Of a DNA stretch of 64,000 nucleotides, positions 1 to 9,338 are shown in pieces. Source of the DNA: Nitrosomonadales bacterium (GTDB lineage Bacteria > Pseudomonadota > Gammaproteobacteria > Burkholderiales > Gallionellaceae); assembly GCA_016208015.1 (NCBI GenBank), contig JACQYW010000012.1:372001-436000 (forward strand), written 5' to 3'. Below the pieces are notes generated by a model that was not told where the DNA came from, ran no database searches, and was given only the letters and a program-made list of their open reading frames with translations. The stretch's first letter is position 1. Every line of letters begins with the position of its first letter. A program made the translations under genes and the position numbers.

Positions 1-1
1 C

Positions 2-3000
2 AATTCCAACACCGGTCTGTTTGGCCATGTCTTCAGCACCGGTTCGGTGAGCAACCTGTCGCTGGTGAACGCCACGGTGAATGCGAGCCTGGGCGATCAC
101 GTTGGCGCACTGGTGGGGTGGAACCAGGGGACGATCAACAACAACAGTGTCAGTGCCGGGGTCGCCGGTAGTGTAGTCGTGACGGGTGCCATTGGTGTGG
201 GCGGCCTGGTCGGGTATAACACTGCCGGTGCCATCAGCAACAGCTTTGTCGACGGCGCTAGTGGCACCCTGACCGTGACCGGCACAACAGATGTCGGCGG
301 CTTGGCGGGCCTGGTTACTGTCGGCTCGATCTCGAATAGCCATGTTAGCGCTGCAACGGTAGCTGGTGCCACGGCTGTCGGCGGTTTGGTCGGGTATTCC
401 GCTGCCGCGATCACGAATAGTTATGTGGATAGCGGTGCTGTTACGGCGTCCGCTGGATACATCGGGGGATTGGTCGGGCAGAATCTGGGCACCCTGGTCA
501 ACTCGCATTTCGACATTGAAGCCGTTACCACCAACGGCGGCAACAATGTCACCGTCGGCGGGCTCTACAATACGGGCGGCACGGGACAGTACAGCGCCTG
601 GTTCAATGGTGGCGCACTCACACCGCTGGCGATCGGCAATTACAGTTCCACGCTCGTGTTGCAGGGCGACGGCAGCTACGGTATCGGCACCCAGCAGGGC
701 ATGAAGGATATGCTGGCCTTTGCCGATGACCCAGCCTTATATAACTTCAGCCTGACTGCCGGCATCAACCTGACCGGCATGGCCGGTTATTACGTGCCCG
801 TGCTGGCGGGCGATTTCAACGGCAATGCCTTCACCATTTCCAACCTCAGCCTCGGTCTACCGAACGACAATGTGGGGCTGTTCGGCACAACAAATGGCAG
901 TCTGGTGAGCAACCTCACCCTGTCGAATGCCAGCGTGGCAGGTTTGACCAATGTAGGTGTCGTGGCAGGCAGCAACTACGCCAACATCAGCAGTGTATTT
1001 GTTACCGGCGTGAGCGCCGTGAGCGGGCAGTATGCTGTCGGCGGGCTCGTTGGTTACAACGGCGGCGGAAATATCTTCAGTAGCGCCGTGACGGGCGGAA
1101 CCGTCACCGGCACCGTCGCTGGCAGTCGCATAGGCGGATTGGTTGGATACAACAACGGCATCATCGATACCGCACAGGTATTGAACACGGCGGTGAGCGG
1201 CTCTGCCAGTGTCGGCGGACTGGTGGGATATAACCTGGGTTCAACTTTAAGCGGGGTCTTTGTGGGCGGGGGCATCGTCGGCAGCACCGTTACCAACGGT
1301 TCGGTGACAGGCACCGGGGGTATAACGGCCAATGCGATCGGAGGTCTTGTCGGCACCAACATGCATGGCGAGATCGTCGGCAGTTCCGTCGTCAACCCGA
1401 CTGTGGATGGCGGCTCTGGTGCCGCAGTTGGCGGACTGGTTGGTTATAACAACGGGTCATTCTTCAATTGGCCCGCGCTCCATTATTCGATCAGCAACAG
1501 TTTCGTCAGTAGCGGCACGGTGAACAGTCTGGGCAACGAAGTCGGCGGGTTGGTTGGCAACAACTTCGGCGCACCTATAAACACGAGTTATGTCGATTCA
1601 GTCACCGTGAGCGGAGGAAGATATGTTGGCGGTTTTGTTGGTTTTGACGGCGGCGAAGGCTGGGCCGGCGGTCTGGGCCTGATCAGCAACAGTTTTGTAA
1701 CGAATACCCAGGTGACAGGAACGTGGGAAGTGGGTGGCTTCGCAGGCGGGATACACGTGCCGACATCCAATAGCATTTCAGACAATTTCCTGGCGATCAC
1801 GAACAGTTATGTCAGCGGCGGAACGGTGAGCGGAACAAGCAGTGTCGGCGGTCTGGTCGGTTTCAACGATGGCGAGATATCGATGACTTACACAGCCAGC
1901 GGTTTGGTGAGCGGCACCACCAATGTTGGCGGCCTGATCGGTTATAACGATGTATCCGCTGTTGTGAGTAACAGTTTCTGGGATATCGATACCACGGGTC
2001 AGGGACTGGGGGCCGGGTTCGGCCAGGACTGGGGTTACCTGAACACTACGGGGGTGGCGGGCCTTACCACGCTGGAAAGGATGACCATGTCCAGCTTCAC
2101 CGGCTGGAACATCGCTAACACGGGCGGGGCCGGCATGACATGGCGCATCTACGAAGGTCGCACCGGTCCGCTGTTGACCAGCTTCCTCACCCCGACTACG
2201 CTGACCGCCAACGATGATGCCAAGACTTATGACGGCATCGCGTACAGCGGAGGCGCCGGTTTTACGACTTCTGCGGGGGTAGCCGTGAACGGCGGCTTTA
2301 TCATGGGCAGCTATGGCGGCACCGCGCAGGGCGCGGTGAATGCGGGCAGTTATACGATCAGCGTGTCCGGGATGTATTCCGATCAGTTCGGCTTTGACAT
2401 CACCGTCTACACCGACGGGACGCTGACCATCAACTCGGCCGCACTGACGCTGCTGAACCTTGCGGCGAACGATGCCAGCAAGACCTACGGCACTACGCTG
2501 ACCTTCAGCGGCACCGAGTTCACTCCGGTCGGTCTGGTGGGTGGCGATACCATCACCGGCGTGACACTTACCAGCGCCGGTGCGGTGAACACGGCCAATG
2601 CGGGAACCTATTCGATCAATGTCACGCCGGGTTCGGAAGTGTTCGGTCAGGGGCTGGCGAGCAACTACACCATCACTTATGTGAATGGTGTGCTGACCGT
2701 GAATCCCGCACTGCTGACTTTGAGCGCTGTCACCGACAGCAAGGTGTATGACGGCACGACAAGCTCGGCAGTCGCGGTCAATGTATCGGGTCTGGTGCTT
2801 GGTACGGTCACCGGTTTGACCCAGAGCTTCGGCAACAAGAACGTGTTGGGTGCGGGACTCAGCACATTGAGTGTGAATGGCGGCTACACCGTCAATGACG
2901 GTAACGGAGGCTTGAACTATACCGTTACGACCAATACGGCGACGGGCTCGATCACACCGCTTTCAGTCACGCTGACGGCACCGAACCTGACCAGAACTTA

Positions 3001-3637
3001 TGATGGTAGTTTGGGCTACACCACGACCGGGGCCGATCTTGCGACCTTAAGTGGCGCTTTGGTGGGTGGGGATGTCGTCAACGCGGCCAGTTTCAGTTTT
3101 GCCGATAAGAACGCCGGTGCGGGCAACAAGACAGTGCTCTTCAACAGCGTGGCCCTCAACGACGGCAACGGCGGCGGCAACTATTTTATTACTCGTGCGG
3201 GAAATGCTACCAGCACGATCAATCAGGAAAATCTGATCGTTGCCGCCATGAACTTGAACAAGGTGCTGGGAACGCCAGACCCAACCCTGAGCTACCTGTT
3301 GTTCGGGTTGCATGACCCTGTAGCCACCACTTTGAGTGGGTCGTTGGCAAGAAATGCCGGCGATACGATCGGCACGTATTCGATCAATCAGGGGTCTTTG
3401 ACACTGCTTGATACGACGAATTACTACATGACCTATGTCCCCGGCGTCTTCACCATCCTCGCTCCCACGGTGGTGCAGGAAATCACCGAGATCTCGCTGC
3501 TGAATACGCCCAAAGATGAGGGGGCGCTCACGACGGAAGAGGAAGAAAAGAGATTGGTTGAACAGTTGGCGGCCGCGGGGATGATCGACGCTGATACCGG
3601 CGCAACTTTGACTGAGCCATTGCCGCTGTGCAGATGA
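2..3637 (+). CDS. Two-partner-secretion exoprotein (TpsA-like) with GLUG and YDG/MBG repeats, 5' partial
   Basis: The reading frame is open from base 2, so the true start lies before the window. The first usable in-frame codon is a GTG at 47, inside a repeat. The N-terminal two thirds carry about 17 copies of a GLUG-type motif (VGGLVGYN and variants, spaced 30-60 residues). The C-terminal third has about five YDG/MBG-type beta modules (KTYDG, KTYGT, KVYDG, RTYDG). The end is acidic (TTEEEEKR) with no membrane anchor or sortase signal. Both repeat types are known from filamentous-haemagglutinin-like secreted adhesins. The stop overlaps the next gene, which encodes a TpsB transporter, so this is inferred to be its exported substrate. 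The cargo function (adhesin, biofilm or sheath component) is unknown. The N-terminal TPS signal domain cannot be seen here. Confidence 0.85.
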   Translation, partial: NSNTGLFGHVFSTGSVSNLSLVNATVNASLGDHVGALVGWNQGTINNNSVSAGVAGSVVVTGAIGVGGLVGYNTAGAISNSFVDGASGTLTVTGTTDVGGLAGLVTVGSISNSHVSAATVAGATAVGGLVGYSAAAITNSYVDSGAVTASAGYIGGLVGQNLGTLVNSHFDIEAVTTNGGNNVTVGGLYNTGGTGQYSAWFNGGALTPLAIGNYSSTLVLQGDGSYGIGTQQGMKDMLAFADDPALYNFSLTAGINLTGMAGYYVPVLAGDFNGNAFTISNLSLGLPNDNVGLFGTTNGSLVSNLTLSNASVAGLTNVGVVAGSNYANISSVFVTGVSAVSGQYAVGGLVGYNGGGNIFSSAVTGGTVTGTVAGSRIGGLVGYNNGIIDTAQVLNTAVSGSASVGGLVGYNLGSTLSGVFVGGGIVGSTVTNGSVTGTGGITANAIGGLVGTNMHGEIVGSSVVNPTVDGGSGAAVGGLVGYNNGSFFNWPALHYSISNSFVSSGTVNSLGNEVGGLVGNNFGAPINTSYVDSVTVSGGRYVGGFVGFDGGEGWAGGLGLISNSFVTNTQVTGTWEVGGFAGGIHVPTSNSISDNFLAITNSYVSGGTVSGTSSVGGLVGFNDGEISMTYTASGLVSGTTNVGGLIGYNDVSAVVSNSFWDIDTTGQGLGAGFGQDWGYLNTTGVAGLTTLERMTMSSFTGWNIANTGGAGMTWRIYEGRTGPLLTSFLTPTTLTANDDAKTYDGIAYSGGAGFTTSAGVAVNGGFIMGSYGGTAQGAVNAGSYTISVSGMYSDQFGFDITVYTDGTLTINSAALTLLNLAANDASKTYGTTLTFSGTEFTPVGLVGGDTITGVTLTSAGAVNTANAGTYSINVTPGSEVFGQGLASNYTITYVNGVLTVNPALLTLSAVTDSKVYDGTTSSAVAVNVSGLVLGTVTGLTQSFGNKNVLGAGLSTLSVNGGYTVNDGNGGLNYTVTTNTATGSITPLSVTLTAPNLTRTYDGSLGYTTTGADLATLSGALVGGDVVNAASFSFADKNAGAGNKTVLFNSVALNDGNGGGNYFITRAGNATSTINQENLIVAAMNLNKVLGTPDPTLSYLLFGLHDPVATTLSGSLARNAGDTIGTYSINQGSLTLLDTTNYYMTYVPGVFTILAPTVVQEITEISLLNTPKDEGALTTEEEEKRLVEQLAAAGMIDADTGATLTEPLPLCR

Positions 3638-3648
3638 TGGGGAGCTTC

Positions 3649-5304
3649 ATGAGGAAATATTCTGTTCGTTCCACATTCAACTCAACAAGATTGTCTTGTC
3701 TGTTGGTCGGGTTGCTGCTGGCGATGTCGGGTTCGGTGTTTGCGGAGGAAGCTGCCACGTCGGCTGTGCCTGCAACTTCCACGATGGAAAAGTCGGTGCC
3801 GGAGTCATCACCCGTGTTGCGCTTTGCCATCGATCGCTTCGTGGTGGAAGGTTCGTCGCTGCTCACTCAGGCCGATTTCGACAAAGTGGTCGCTCCTTTC
3901 GTCGGCAAGGAAAAGGATTTTGCCGATGTGCAGCATGCGCTTGAAGCGGTGGAGGAGTTCTATGCAGAGCGCGGCTATTCGGCTGTACGTGTATTGTTGC
4001 CAGAGCAGGAGCTGGAAGCCGGGACAGTGCGTTTTCAGGTGATCGAAAGTCGATTCGGCAAGGTCGTCGTCAAAGAGAACCGCTTCGTCTCCGCAGCCAA
4101 TGTACTCAGTGCACTTCCTTCGGTGCGAAGTGGCGGTGTGCCGAGTGCCAAAAACACCGCGCGCGAATTGAAACTGGCGAACGAGAACCCGGCACGTCAG
4201 TTGAACGTGGTGTTGAAGGCCGGTGAGAAGGATGATCTGGTCGATGCCAGTGTGCTGGTGGCCGATAGTGAACCGGGGATGTGGACAACGACATTCGATA
4301 ACTCGGGTTCGATAGAGACCGGGCGCACGCGCCTTGGCATCTCTTACCGTCACGCCAATCTGTTCGATGCCGATCATGTCGGCCAGATCCAGATGCAGAT
4401 CTCCCCGCAGCATACCGACAGGGTGAAGGTGTTCGGCGGAAACTACAAAGCGCCGCTCTATCAGTATGGTCACAGCGTGGATTTGTTTGCCGGATATTCG
4501 AACATCAATTCACTGGTCGGCGGGCTGTCGAATTTCCAGGGGGGCGGTCTGATGTTCGGCACACGTTACAACGTGCCGCTTGAGCGTTGGGGCACATTCG
4601 ACCCGCGTGTCACTTTTGGATTTGATTGGCGCAAGTTCAGCAGGATCGAGCTGACCAATCCGCCTCCAACCACGTTGTACAACGAGATCGTGGTGACCCC
4701 GCTCAGTCTGGCCTATTCCTCGCAGGGCAAGCTGGGGCATGGAGATGCCAATTACAACGCGTCTTACACATTGAACATACCGATGACGGGTAAAGGCAAG
4801 TCTGCTGACTTCGCCGACTATGACCAGGTGAATCATTCGAGCCCGACCCCGCGCTACAAAGTGTTGCGCTACGGCGCGGGTTATTTCACCGCGTTCAAGA
4901 ATGATTGGCAATTCCGTGTCTCATTCAGCGGGCAACACAGCAGCGATATCCTGATCCAGGGTGAGCAGATGCGTCTGGGGGGGGCCGACGGTGTGCGCGG
5001 CTTCTCGGAGGGCAGTGAAACGGGCGAGAAAGGTGCGCGGCTGAATATCGAAGGATACCTGCCGGCATTTGAGGCGGGGGATGGCAAGCTGCGTGCTTTG
5101 GTGTTCTGGGATAGCGGCATGGTGAAGTCGCAGGGCGGCAGCAGCTCCACTACCATCAATGCGGCGGGGATCGGATTCCGCTCGGCCTATACCCGGCATT
5201 ATTCGTTGCGTCTGGATGCGGGCCGCATCATGAAAGCCGGAAACGATCCGCAACAGCTTAAGGGCGATTGGCGTCTCCATGCCTCGCTGCAGGCAACCTT
5301 CTGA
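3649..5304 (+). CDS. TpsB outer-membrane transporter, ShlB/FhaC/HecB family
   Basis: Predicted Omp85-superfamily pore that moves the upstream exoprotein across the outer membrane. The 551 residues begin with a signal peptide (LSCLLVGLLLAMSGSVFA). POTRA-type sequence follows at about residues 50-140 (FVVEGSSLL... YAERGYSAVRVLLPEQ). The rest is a beta barrel with the L6-loop motif VRGF near residue 444. The ATG at 3649 is preferred because GGGGAG lies 4 bases upstream and the signal peptide starts there. Earlier in-frame starts at 3628-3637 overlap the preceding gene. An 8-G run (4977-4984) lies just before the VRGF codons. Adjacency to the GLUG-repeat gene supports a two-partner secretion pair. 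Confidence 0.92.
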   Translation: MRKYSVRSTFNSTRLSCLLVGLLLAMSGSVFAEEAATSAVPATSTMEKSVPESSPVLRFAIDRFVVEGSSLLTQADFDKVVAPFVGKEKDFADVQHALEAVEEFYAERGYSAVRVLLPEQELEAGTVRFQVIESRFGKVVVKENRFVSAANVLSALPSVRSGGVPSAKNTARELKLANENPARQLNVVLKAGEKDDLVDASVLVADSEPGMWTTTFDNSGSIETGRTRLGISYRHANLFDADHVGQIQMQISPQHTDRVKVFGGNYKAPLYQYGHSVDLFAGYSNINSLVGGLSNFQGGGLMFGTRYNVPLERWGTFDPRVTFGFDWRKFSRIELTNPPPTTLYNEIVVTPLSLAYSSQGKLGHGDANYNASYTLNIPMTGKGKSADFADYDQVNHSSPTPRYKVLRYGAGYFTAFKNDWQFRVSFSGQHSSDILIQGEQMRLGGADGVRGFSEGSETGEKGARLNIEGYLPAFEAGDGKLRALVFWDSGMVKSQGGSSSTTINAAGIGFRSAYTRHYSLRLDAGRIMKAGNDPQQLKGDWRLHASLQATF

Positions 5305-5318
5305 GTGTGAGGTGTGAT

Positions 5319-6704
5319 GTGAACAGATTGCTTTCATGGCTGACCCTGATAGTTGTCCTTCCTTTCGCTGTTTCCGCTCAGGCCGAAGACGTGGCGGGTA
5401 AAGTGGGCTACATGAGTGGCGCGCTGGTCTCCCAAAGGGTTGACGGTACAGTCAAGGTGATGGGGCCCAATGCAGAAATATTCGAAGGCGATTTATTGGT
5501 GACAGCGAAAGATAGCTACGCTCAGGTGGTGATGAATGACGGCAGCAAGATGACTTTGCGGCCTGATTCGAATCTCAAGATCGAGGCGTTTCAGTTCAAG
5601 AAAGAATCGCCTCTGACAGACAATGCGGTTTTCAGATTACTCAAAGGTGGTTTTCGTACTGTGACCGGGCTGATCGGGAAGCGCGGAAATCCGGATGCTT
5701 ACAAATTGCGCGCAAAGACCTCCACCATCGGTATTCGCGGAACAGATTTCACTACACGCTTATGCGCAACTCAAAACTGTCAGGACGATAGCGAGTCGGA
5801 GCCGGTAAAACCTGCCGTAGAAACGTCAAGGGCGGTAGGGCGCGTGATGCTGATCCGGGGTGAGCTCTTGGCAAACGAGCTGCGTGGAAGTTCCCGCAAG
5901 CTGGCATTGGGGGCGCCTGTTTACGAGGGTGATACGCTGAAAAGCAGCGATAAGTCATATGCTGTGGTTGTTTTCCGCGATGGCGGGCGCATTACCTTGC
6001 AAGAGAACAGCGATTTCCTGATCGAAAAATACAAGTACGAAAAAACCACTTCGCAGGAGAGTGCGACCTTGCGTCTATTGCGAGGCGGGGTGCGTGTAGT
6101 GACAGGCTTGATCGGTCGCTTCAAGCATGAAAACTTCAACTTCGGGGTGGGTGGCGCTACGATCGGGATTCGCGGTACCGGATTCGATGCATGGTGTAAC
6201 GGACCTTGTGCGGAAGGGAAGAGTGACTTCGGTGCAACGCCAGGCAAACCGCTCGATGGTGCCGGTGTATACGTCTGGGCGGGTGAGGTTGTGCTTGTTT
6301 CTCCCGGAGGTTCATTCACAGTGGCGATCAACCAGGCAGCGATCATTGCTCGCGAAACCGGGAAGCCGGTACAGATCATGGTTATTCCGGCAAGCATCAA
6401 AGACAACCCCATTCCCAAGCCCGATAGTTTCCCGGTGGATATCGATAAGTTGTTTGATGAGATTTCTACCAGCGGAGAACCGGGCCTTTATGTCACGGTG
6501 CATGACGGTCAGGTGATATTGGCCCTGGGGGATCAGAAGATCGATCTGGGTCGGGGAGAGTCAGGATTCACAAATGATGAAATTTTGACACGACTTTCAA
6601 ATACCCCCGGATTCATGCGGGGCGACAAGAGGCTGGATAATCTGGAAAGCATCGGTGGTTCCAATTCCGCCCTGCCTGGCGGTGGATGTGTTGTAGGTCC
6701 CTAG
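5319..6704 (+). CDS. Exported protein with two FecR domains
   Basis: A protein of about 461 residues with an N-terminal hydrophobic signal sequence ending in FAVSAQA. Two FecR-like domains follow. The first, at about residues 35-150, contains VVMNDGSKMTLRPDSNLKIE and STIGIRGTDF. The second, at about 165-290, contains VVFRDGGRITLQENSDFLIE and ATIGIRGTGF. The GTG at 5319 is preceded by GTGAGG at 6-base spacing, and no in-frame ATG is available. FecR domains are best known from anti-sigma sensors, but stand-alone exported FecR proteins also sit next to large surface-protein genes. There is no sigma-factor gene or TonB receptor here, so a role in the surface display of the upstream exoprotein is inferred. 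It follows the TpsB gene by 14 bases, probably in one operon. Confidence 0.82.
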   Translation: MNRLLSWLTLIVVLPFAVSAQAEDVAGKVGYMSGALVSQRVDGTVKVMGPNAEIFEGDLLVTAKDSYAQVVMNDGSKMTLRPDSNLKIEAFQFKKESPLTDNAVFRLLKGGFRTVTGLIGKRGNPDAYKLRAKTSTIGIRGTDFTTRLCATQNCQDDSESEPVKPAVETSRAVGRVMLIRGELLANELRGSSRKLALGAPVYEGDTLKSSDKSYAVVVFRDGGRITLQENSDFLIEKYKYEKTTSQESATLRLLRGGVRVVTGLIGRFKHENFNFGVGGATIGIRGTGFDAWCNGPCAEGKSDFGATPGKPLDGAGVYVWAGEVVLVSPGGSFTVAINQAAIIARETGKPVQIMVIPASIKDNPIPKPDSFPVDIDKLFDEISTSGEPGLYVTVHDGQVILALGDQKIDLGRGESGFTNDEILTRLSNTPGFMRGDKRLDNLESIGGSNSALPGGGCVVGP

Positions 6705-6709
6705 GGCTT

Positions 6710-6739
6710 GCTTCGCAAGTGCTTTTGCACAGGCGAAGC
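6710..6739. terminator. Imperfect hairpin after the TPS operon
   Basis: GCTTCGC (6710-6716) pairs with GCGAAGC (6733-6739). An inner GTGC/GCAC stem closes a TTTT loop. It lies 6 bases after the stop codon of the FecR-domain gene. There is no clear T-tract, so intrinsic termination is possible but unproven. Confidence 0.45.
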
Positions 6740-6787
6740 AGGTATATCGTTTCCTCAGATGCGCGCCCGTGTCACAATTGAGCAGTC

Positions 6788-7693
6788 ATGAATAATCTCA
6801 TCCTGCTCATCCTCTGCTTCGTCGCCGGCATGTTGCTGCGACGCAACAAGCGCATGCCGGACAACGCGCCGGCCACGCTCAACAGCTTCATCATCCATGT
6901 CTCGCTGCCCGCGCTGACGCTGTTGTATATCCATGAACTGCATATCTCCGGCGATGTGATACTCATCGCGGCGATGGCGTGGATCGTGTTCGGTCTGTCG
7001 GCCGGCTTCTTCTGGCTGATGGGCAAATTGTTGCAGATGCCGCGCGCCACGGTCGGCGCCCTGATGCTGGTCGGCGGTCTGGGCAACACCTCGTTCTTCG
7101 GTCTGCCGATGGTCGAGGCCTATTTCGGTACGGCAGGGCTGAGTACCGCCATCATCGCCGACCAGCTCGGTTCCTTCTTTGCGCTTTCCATCCTGGGTAT
7201 CACCGTGGCGGGCATCTATTCCTCCGGCAGGCCGACAGCGGCGGAGATCGTCAAACGTATCGCGCTGTTCCCGCCGTTCATCTCCCTCGCCATCGCGCTA
7301 TTGCTGATCCCGGTCGAATATGCGGACTGGTTCAGCGTGCTGCTGAAACGCCTGGGCGACACCCTCGCTCCGCTGGCGCTGCTGTCGGTCGGCATGCAGT
7401 TGCGCCTCGGTCATGTCGCCGAACACAAACGCAACCTCGCGCTTGGCCTCGGCTTCAAGCTCGTACTCGCACCGCTGGCGATCTACTTGCTGTATGTGCA
7501 GTTGCTCGGCGCGCAAGGCCTGCCCACCCAGGTCACCATCTTCGAGGCGGCCATGCCGTCAATGATCACCGCCTCCATCGTGGCCTCCGAGCACGACCTT
7601 GATCCGGAGCTGTCGAACCTGATGGTTGCGGTGGGCTTGATACTTTCTTTCATCACACTGAGTGTGTGGTGGCTGTTGTTGAGGACGATATGA
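6788..7693 (+). CDS. AEC-family (auxin efflux carrier-like) permease
   Basis: A 301-residue integral membrane protein made almost wholly of hydrophobic segments, with the two-half arrangement of the AEC/BART superfamily. Recognisable stretches are the N-terminal half motif SLPALTLLYIH, the central GLGNTSFFGLPMVEAYFG, and the C-terminal AMPSMITASIVASEH. Bacterial members are thought to export or exchange small carboxylates such as malate; the substrate here cannot be read from sequence. The ATG at 6788 starts the first transmembrane segment directly. Its stop overlaps the next ATG (ATGA), so the methyltransferase gene is translationally coupled to it. Confidence 0.88.
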   Translation: MNNLILLILCFVAGMLLRRNKRMPDNAPATLNSFIIHVSLPALTLLYIHELHISGDVILIAAMAWIVFGLSAGFFWLMGKLLQMPRATVGALMLVGGLGNTSFFGLPMVEAYFGTAGLSTAIIADQLGSFFALSILGITVAGIYSSGRPTAAEIVKRIALFPPFISLAIALLLIPVEYADWFSVLLKRLGDTLAPLALLSVGMQLRLGHVAEHKRNLALGLGFKLVLAPLAIYLLYVQLLGAQGLPTQVTIFEAAMPSMITASIVASEHDLDPELSNLMVAVGLILSFITLSVWWLLLRTI

Positions 7694-8289
7694 GCATCTG
7701 GAACGAACGCTACTCCGGCGAGGATTTCTTCTACGGCACCGAGCCGAACGCTTTTCTGGTCTCGCACAAGGCGCTGCTCAAACCGGGCATGAGATGTCTG
7801 GCGGTGGCCGACGGCGAGGGACGCAATGGCGTGTGGCTGGCGGAGCAGGGGCTGGAAGTGCTGTCGGTGGACGGCTCGCATGTGGCGCAGGCCAAGGCGA
7901 AAAAACTGGCGCAGCAGCGCGGCGTGGCGATGCTGTTCGAACAGGTCGATCTGCTGCAATGGGATTGGGGGGTAGACAACTACGATGTGGTCGTTGCCAT
8001 CTTCATCCAGTTCGTGACATCACCGGAGCGCGAGCAGATGTTCGCCGCCATCAAGCGCTGTCTCAAACCGGGCGGCCTGCTGTTGCTGCAAGGCTATACG
8101 CCACGCCAGCTCGAAAACAAGACCGGCGGCCCGTCGCAGGCCGAGAACCTCTACACCGAATCCATGCTGGCCAAAGCCTTCGCCGACATGGATATCCTGC
8201 TGCTGCACGAACATGACAGCGTCATCCGCGAAGGCTCCGGCCACAGCGGCATGTCGGCGCTGATCGATCTGGTGGCGCGCAAGCGGTAG
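7690..8289 (+). CDS. Class I SAM-dependent methyltransferase, TehB-like
   Basis: A protein of about 199 residues starting MSIWNERYSGEDFFYGTEPN, typical of the small TehB/thiopurine-like methyltransferase group. The SAM-binding region is VADGEGRNGVWLAEQG (motif I), followed by VLSVDGSHVAQAKA and the post-I acidic region. The later YDVVVAIFIQF and LKPGGLLLLQGY match motifs II and III. The frame could begin upstream, but the ATG at 7690 overlaps the stop of the permease gene by 4 bases and begins the conserved domain. The substrate is unknown; relatives act on tellurite or small thiols/halides. Confidence 0.85.
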   Translation: MSIWNERYSGEDFFYGTEPNAFLVSHKALLKPGMRCLAVADGEGRNGVWLAEQGLEVLSVDGSHVAQAKAKKLAQQRGVAMLFEQVDLLQWDWGVDNYDVVVAIFIQFVTSPEREQMFAAIKRCLKPGGLLLLQGYTPRQLENKTGGPSQAENLYTESMLAKAFADMDILLLHEHDSVIREGSGHSGMSALIDLVARKR

Positions 8290-8295
8290 AAGAAA

Positions 8296-8378
8296 CCGTT
8301 CACCCTGAGTCTGTCGAAGGGTGAATGGCTTCAGTCAGGTGCGCCGTCCGTTCCTTTGACAGGCTCAGGACGAACGGG
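8296..8378. repeat. Paired inverted REP-like element between convergent genes
   Basis: The segment at 8296-8328 (core CCTGAGTCTGTCGAAGG) and the segment at 8353-8378 (core TTTGACAGGCTCAGGA) are imperfect inverted copies of one motif. The same core is a widespread intergenic repeat in proteobacteria. Placed between convergent methyltransferase genes, it could fold as a bidirectional hairpin terminator. Confidence 0.7.
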
Positions 8379-8392
8379 TTTGTTGGTGCCTG

Positions 8393-9145
8393 CTAGTTCA
8401 CCTGCCCCGCGTGCATGAACAACGGCCACTCGACGCGACAGGTCCTGTCTTCCGTCCAGAAAACTGCGATCTCTTCGGCCAGCGCATCGACCGGGTCGTA
8501 ACCGTTCACCGCCTTGAACCTCCCCACTGCCGACCAGCTGCGCAGGTAACCGAGCAGCTGCTCGCGTGACCAATCCTTGTGCAACGAAAATTGCGGCACA
8601 TTAATGCGCGGGAAAGGGAAGGGCAGGTCGCGGTATCCGTTCTCCACATGCGCGCGTTCGACCGGCCAGTAAGCGCCTATCTTCTCTTCGTAGAAGCGAT
8701 CAACGAGCTTTTGGATATCGGGCTGCGCGATGAGCAGGCGGTTGTAGCCCCATGCCGCGAGTGCGCCACGCGGCTTCAGCACGCGCCTGACTTCAGCATA
8801 GAACTTCGGCAGGTCGAACCAGTGCATGGCCTGTGCGACGGTGACGAGATCGGCCGAGCCATCCGGCAGGCCGCATGCCTCGGCAGATGCCACACGGTAT
8901 TCGATGTTCGGTAGTGTCGGTGCCGCAGCCAGTTGCGCGGCGCTGATATCTGTTCCCAGTACATGCTTGAACCGTTTGGCCAGCGCGACAGTCGCCTGAC
9001 CGTTGCCCGCGCCGCAATCCCAGGCCACCCCGCGCTGCGGTGCGATGCCGGCCAGCCAGTCGAACAGTTCATCGGGATAGGAAGGCCGGAACGTCGCGTA
9101 CTGCCCTGCGACCGGGGTGAAGTGGTCAGCGCTCATCGCCGTCAT
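8393..9145 (-). CDS. Class I SAM-dependent methyltransferase (Methyltransf_11 type)
   Basis: A protein of about 250 residues beginning MTAMSADHF. Motif I is WDCGAGNGQATVALA, and an acidic post-I loop follows in VLGTDISAAQLAAA. VTVAQAMHWFD and VLKPRGALAAWGYN match the family's later motifs. This layout (FRPSYPDELFDWL near the N-terminus, HWF in the middle) is typical of the bacterial and fungal methyltransferases related to trans-aconitate methyltransferase. The substrate cannot be assigned. The ATG at 9145 overlaps the stop of the upstream lipoprotein gene (ATGA), suggesting coupling; an internal ATG at 9136 is possible. Confidence 0.85.
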   Translation of the reverse strand: MTAMSADHFTPVAGQYATFRPSYPDELFDWLAGIAPQRGVAWDCGAGNGQATVALAKRFKHVLGTDISAAQLAAAPTLPNIEYRVASAEACGLPDGSADLVTVAQAMHWFDLPKFYAEVRRVLKPRGALAAWGYNRLLIAQPDIQKLVDRFYEEKIGAYWPVERAHVENGYRDLPFPFPRINVPQFSLHKDWSREQLLGYLRSWSAVGRFKAVNGYDPVDALAEEIAVFWTEDRTCRVEWPLFMHAGQVN

Positions 9146-9327
9146 TTGGCCGACTGGGCGTCGCGTTCTTTTTTGTATTCGTCGTAAGTTGGTGCCGGCG
9201 TCATGGCGCGCTCGTTGGGCGAGCGCTTGGCATCGTTGTTGGTCTTGATGCCTTCGTACAGGTTGCGTTCGGGATCGGCGCATGCCGTCAGCGCCAATGC
9301 AGCCAGGATAACGGGTAGATATTTCAT
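9142..9327 (-). CDS. Small lipoprotein, function unknown
   Basis: A 61-residue protein with a signal peptide and lipobox (MKYLPVILAALALTAC), predicting lipidation at Cys16. The mature part is short, polar and charged (PTYDEYKKERDAQSAK at the end), with no known domain that I recognise. It sits 11 bases downstream of the thioredoxin gene on the same strand and overlaps the methyltransferase gene by 4 bases, so the three probably form one transcript. Confidence 0.75.
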   Translation of the reverse strand: MKYLPVILAALALTACADPERNLYEGIKTNNDAKRSPNERAMTPAPTYDEYKKERDAQSAK

Positions 9328-9338
9328 CGCTTCTCCGA

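Noticed and set aside
47-3637. GTG at 47 as a real start of the exoprotein
   Set aside because: It lies inside a GLUG repeat and the frame is open to the window edge, so the gene is truncated by the window.
3628-3648. Earlier GTG/ATG starts for the TpsB gene
   Set aside because: They overlap the exoprotein stop and lack a Shine-Dalgarno; ATG at 3649 has GGGGAG and starts a signal peptide.
5268-5318. Earlier start for the FecR-domain gene
   Set aside because: The extension overlaps tpsB and would precede the signal peptide; GTG at 5319 has a ribosome site.
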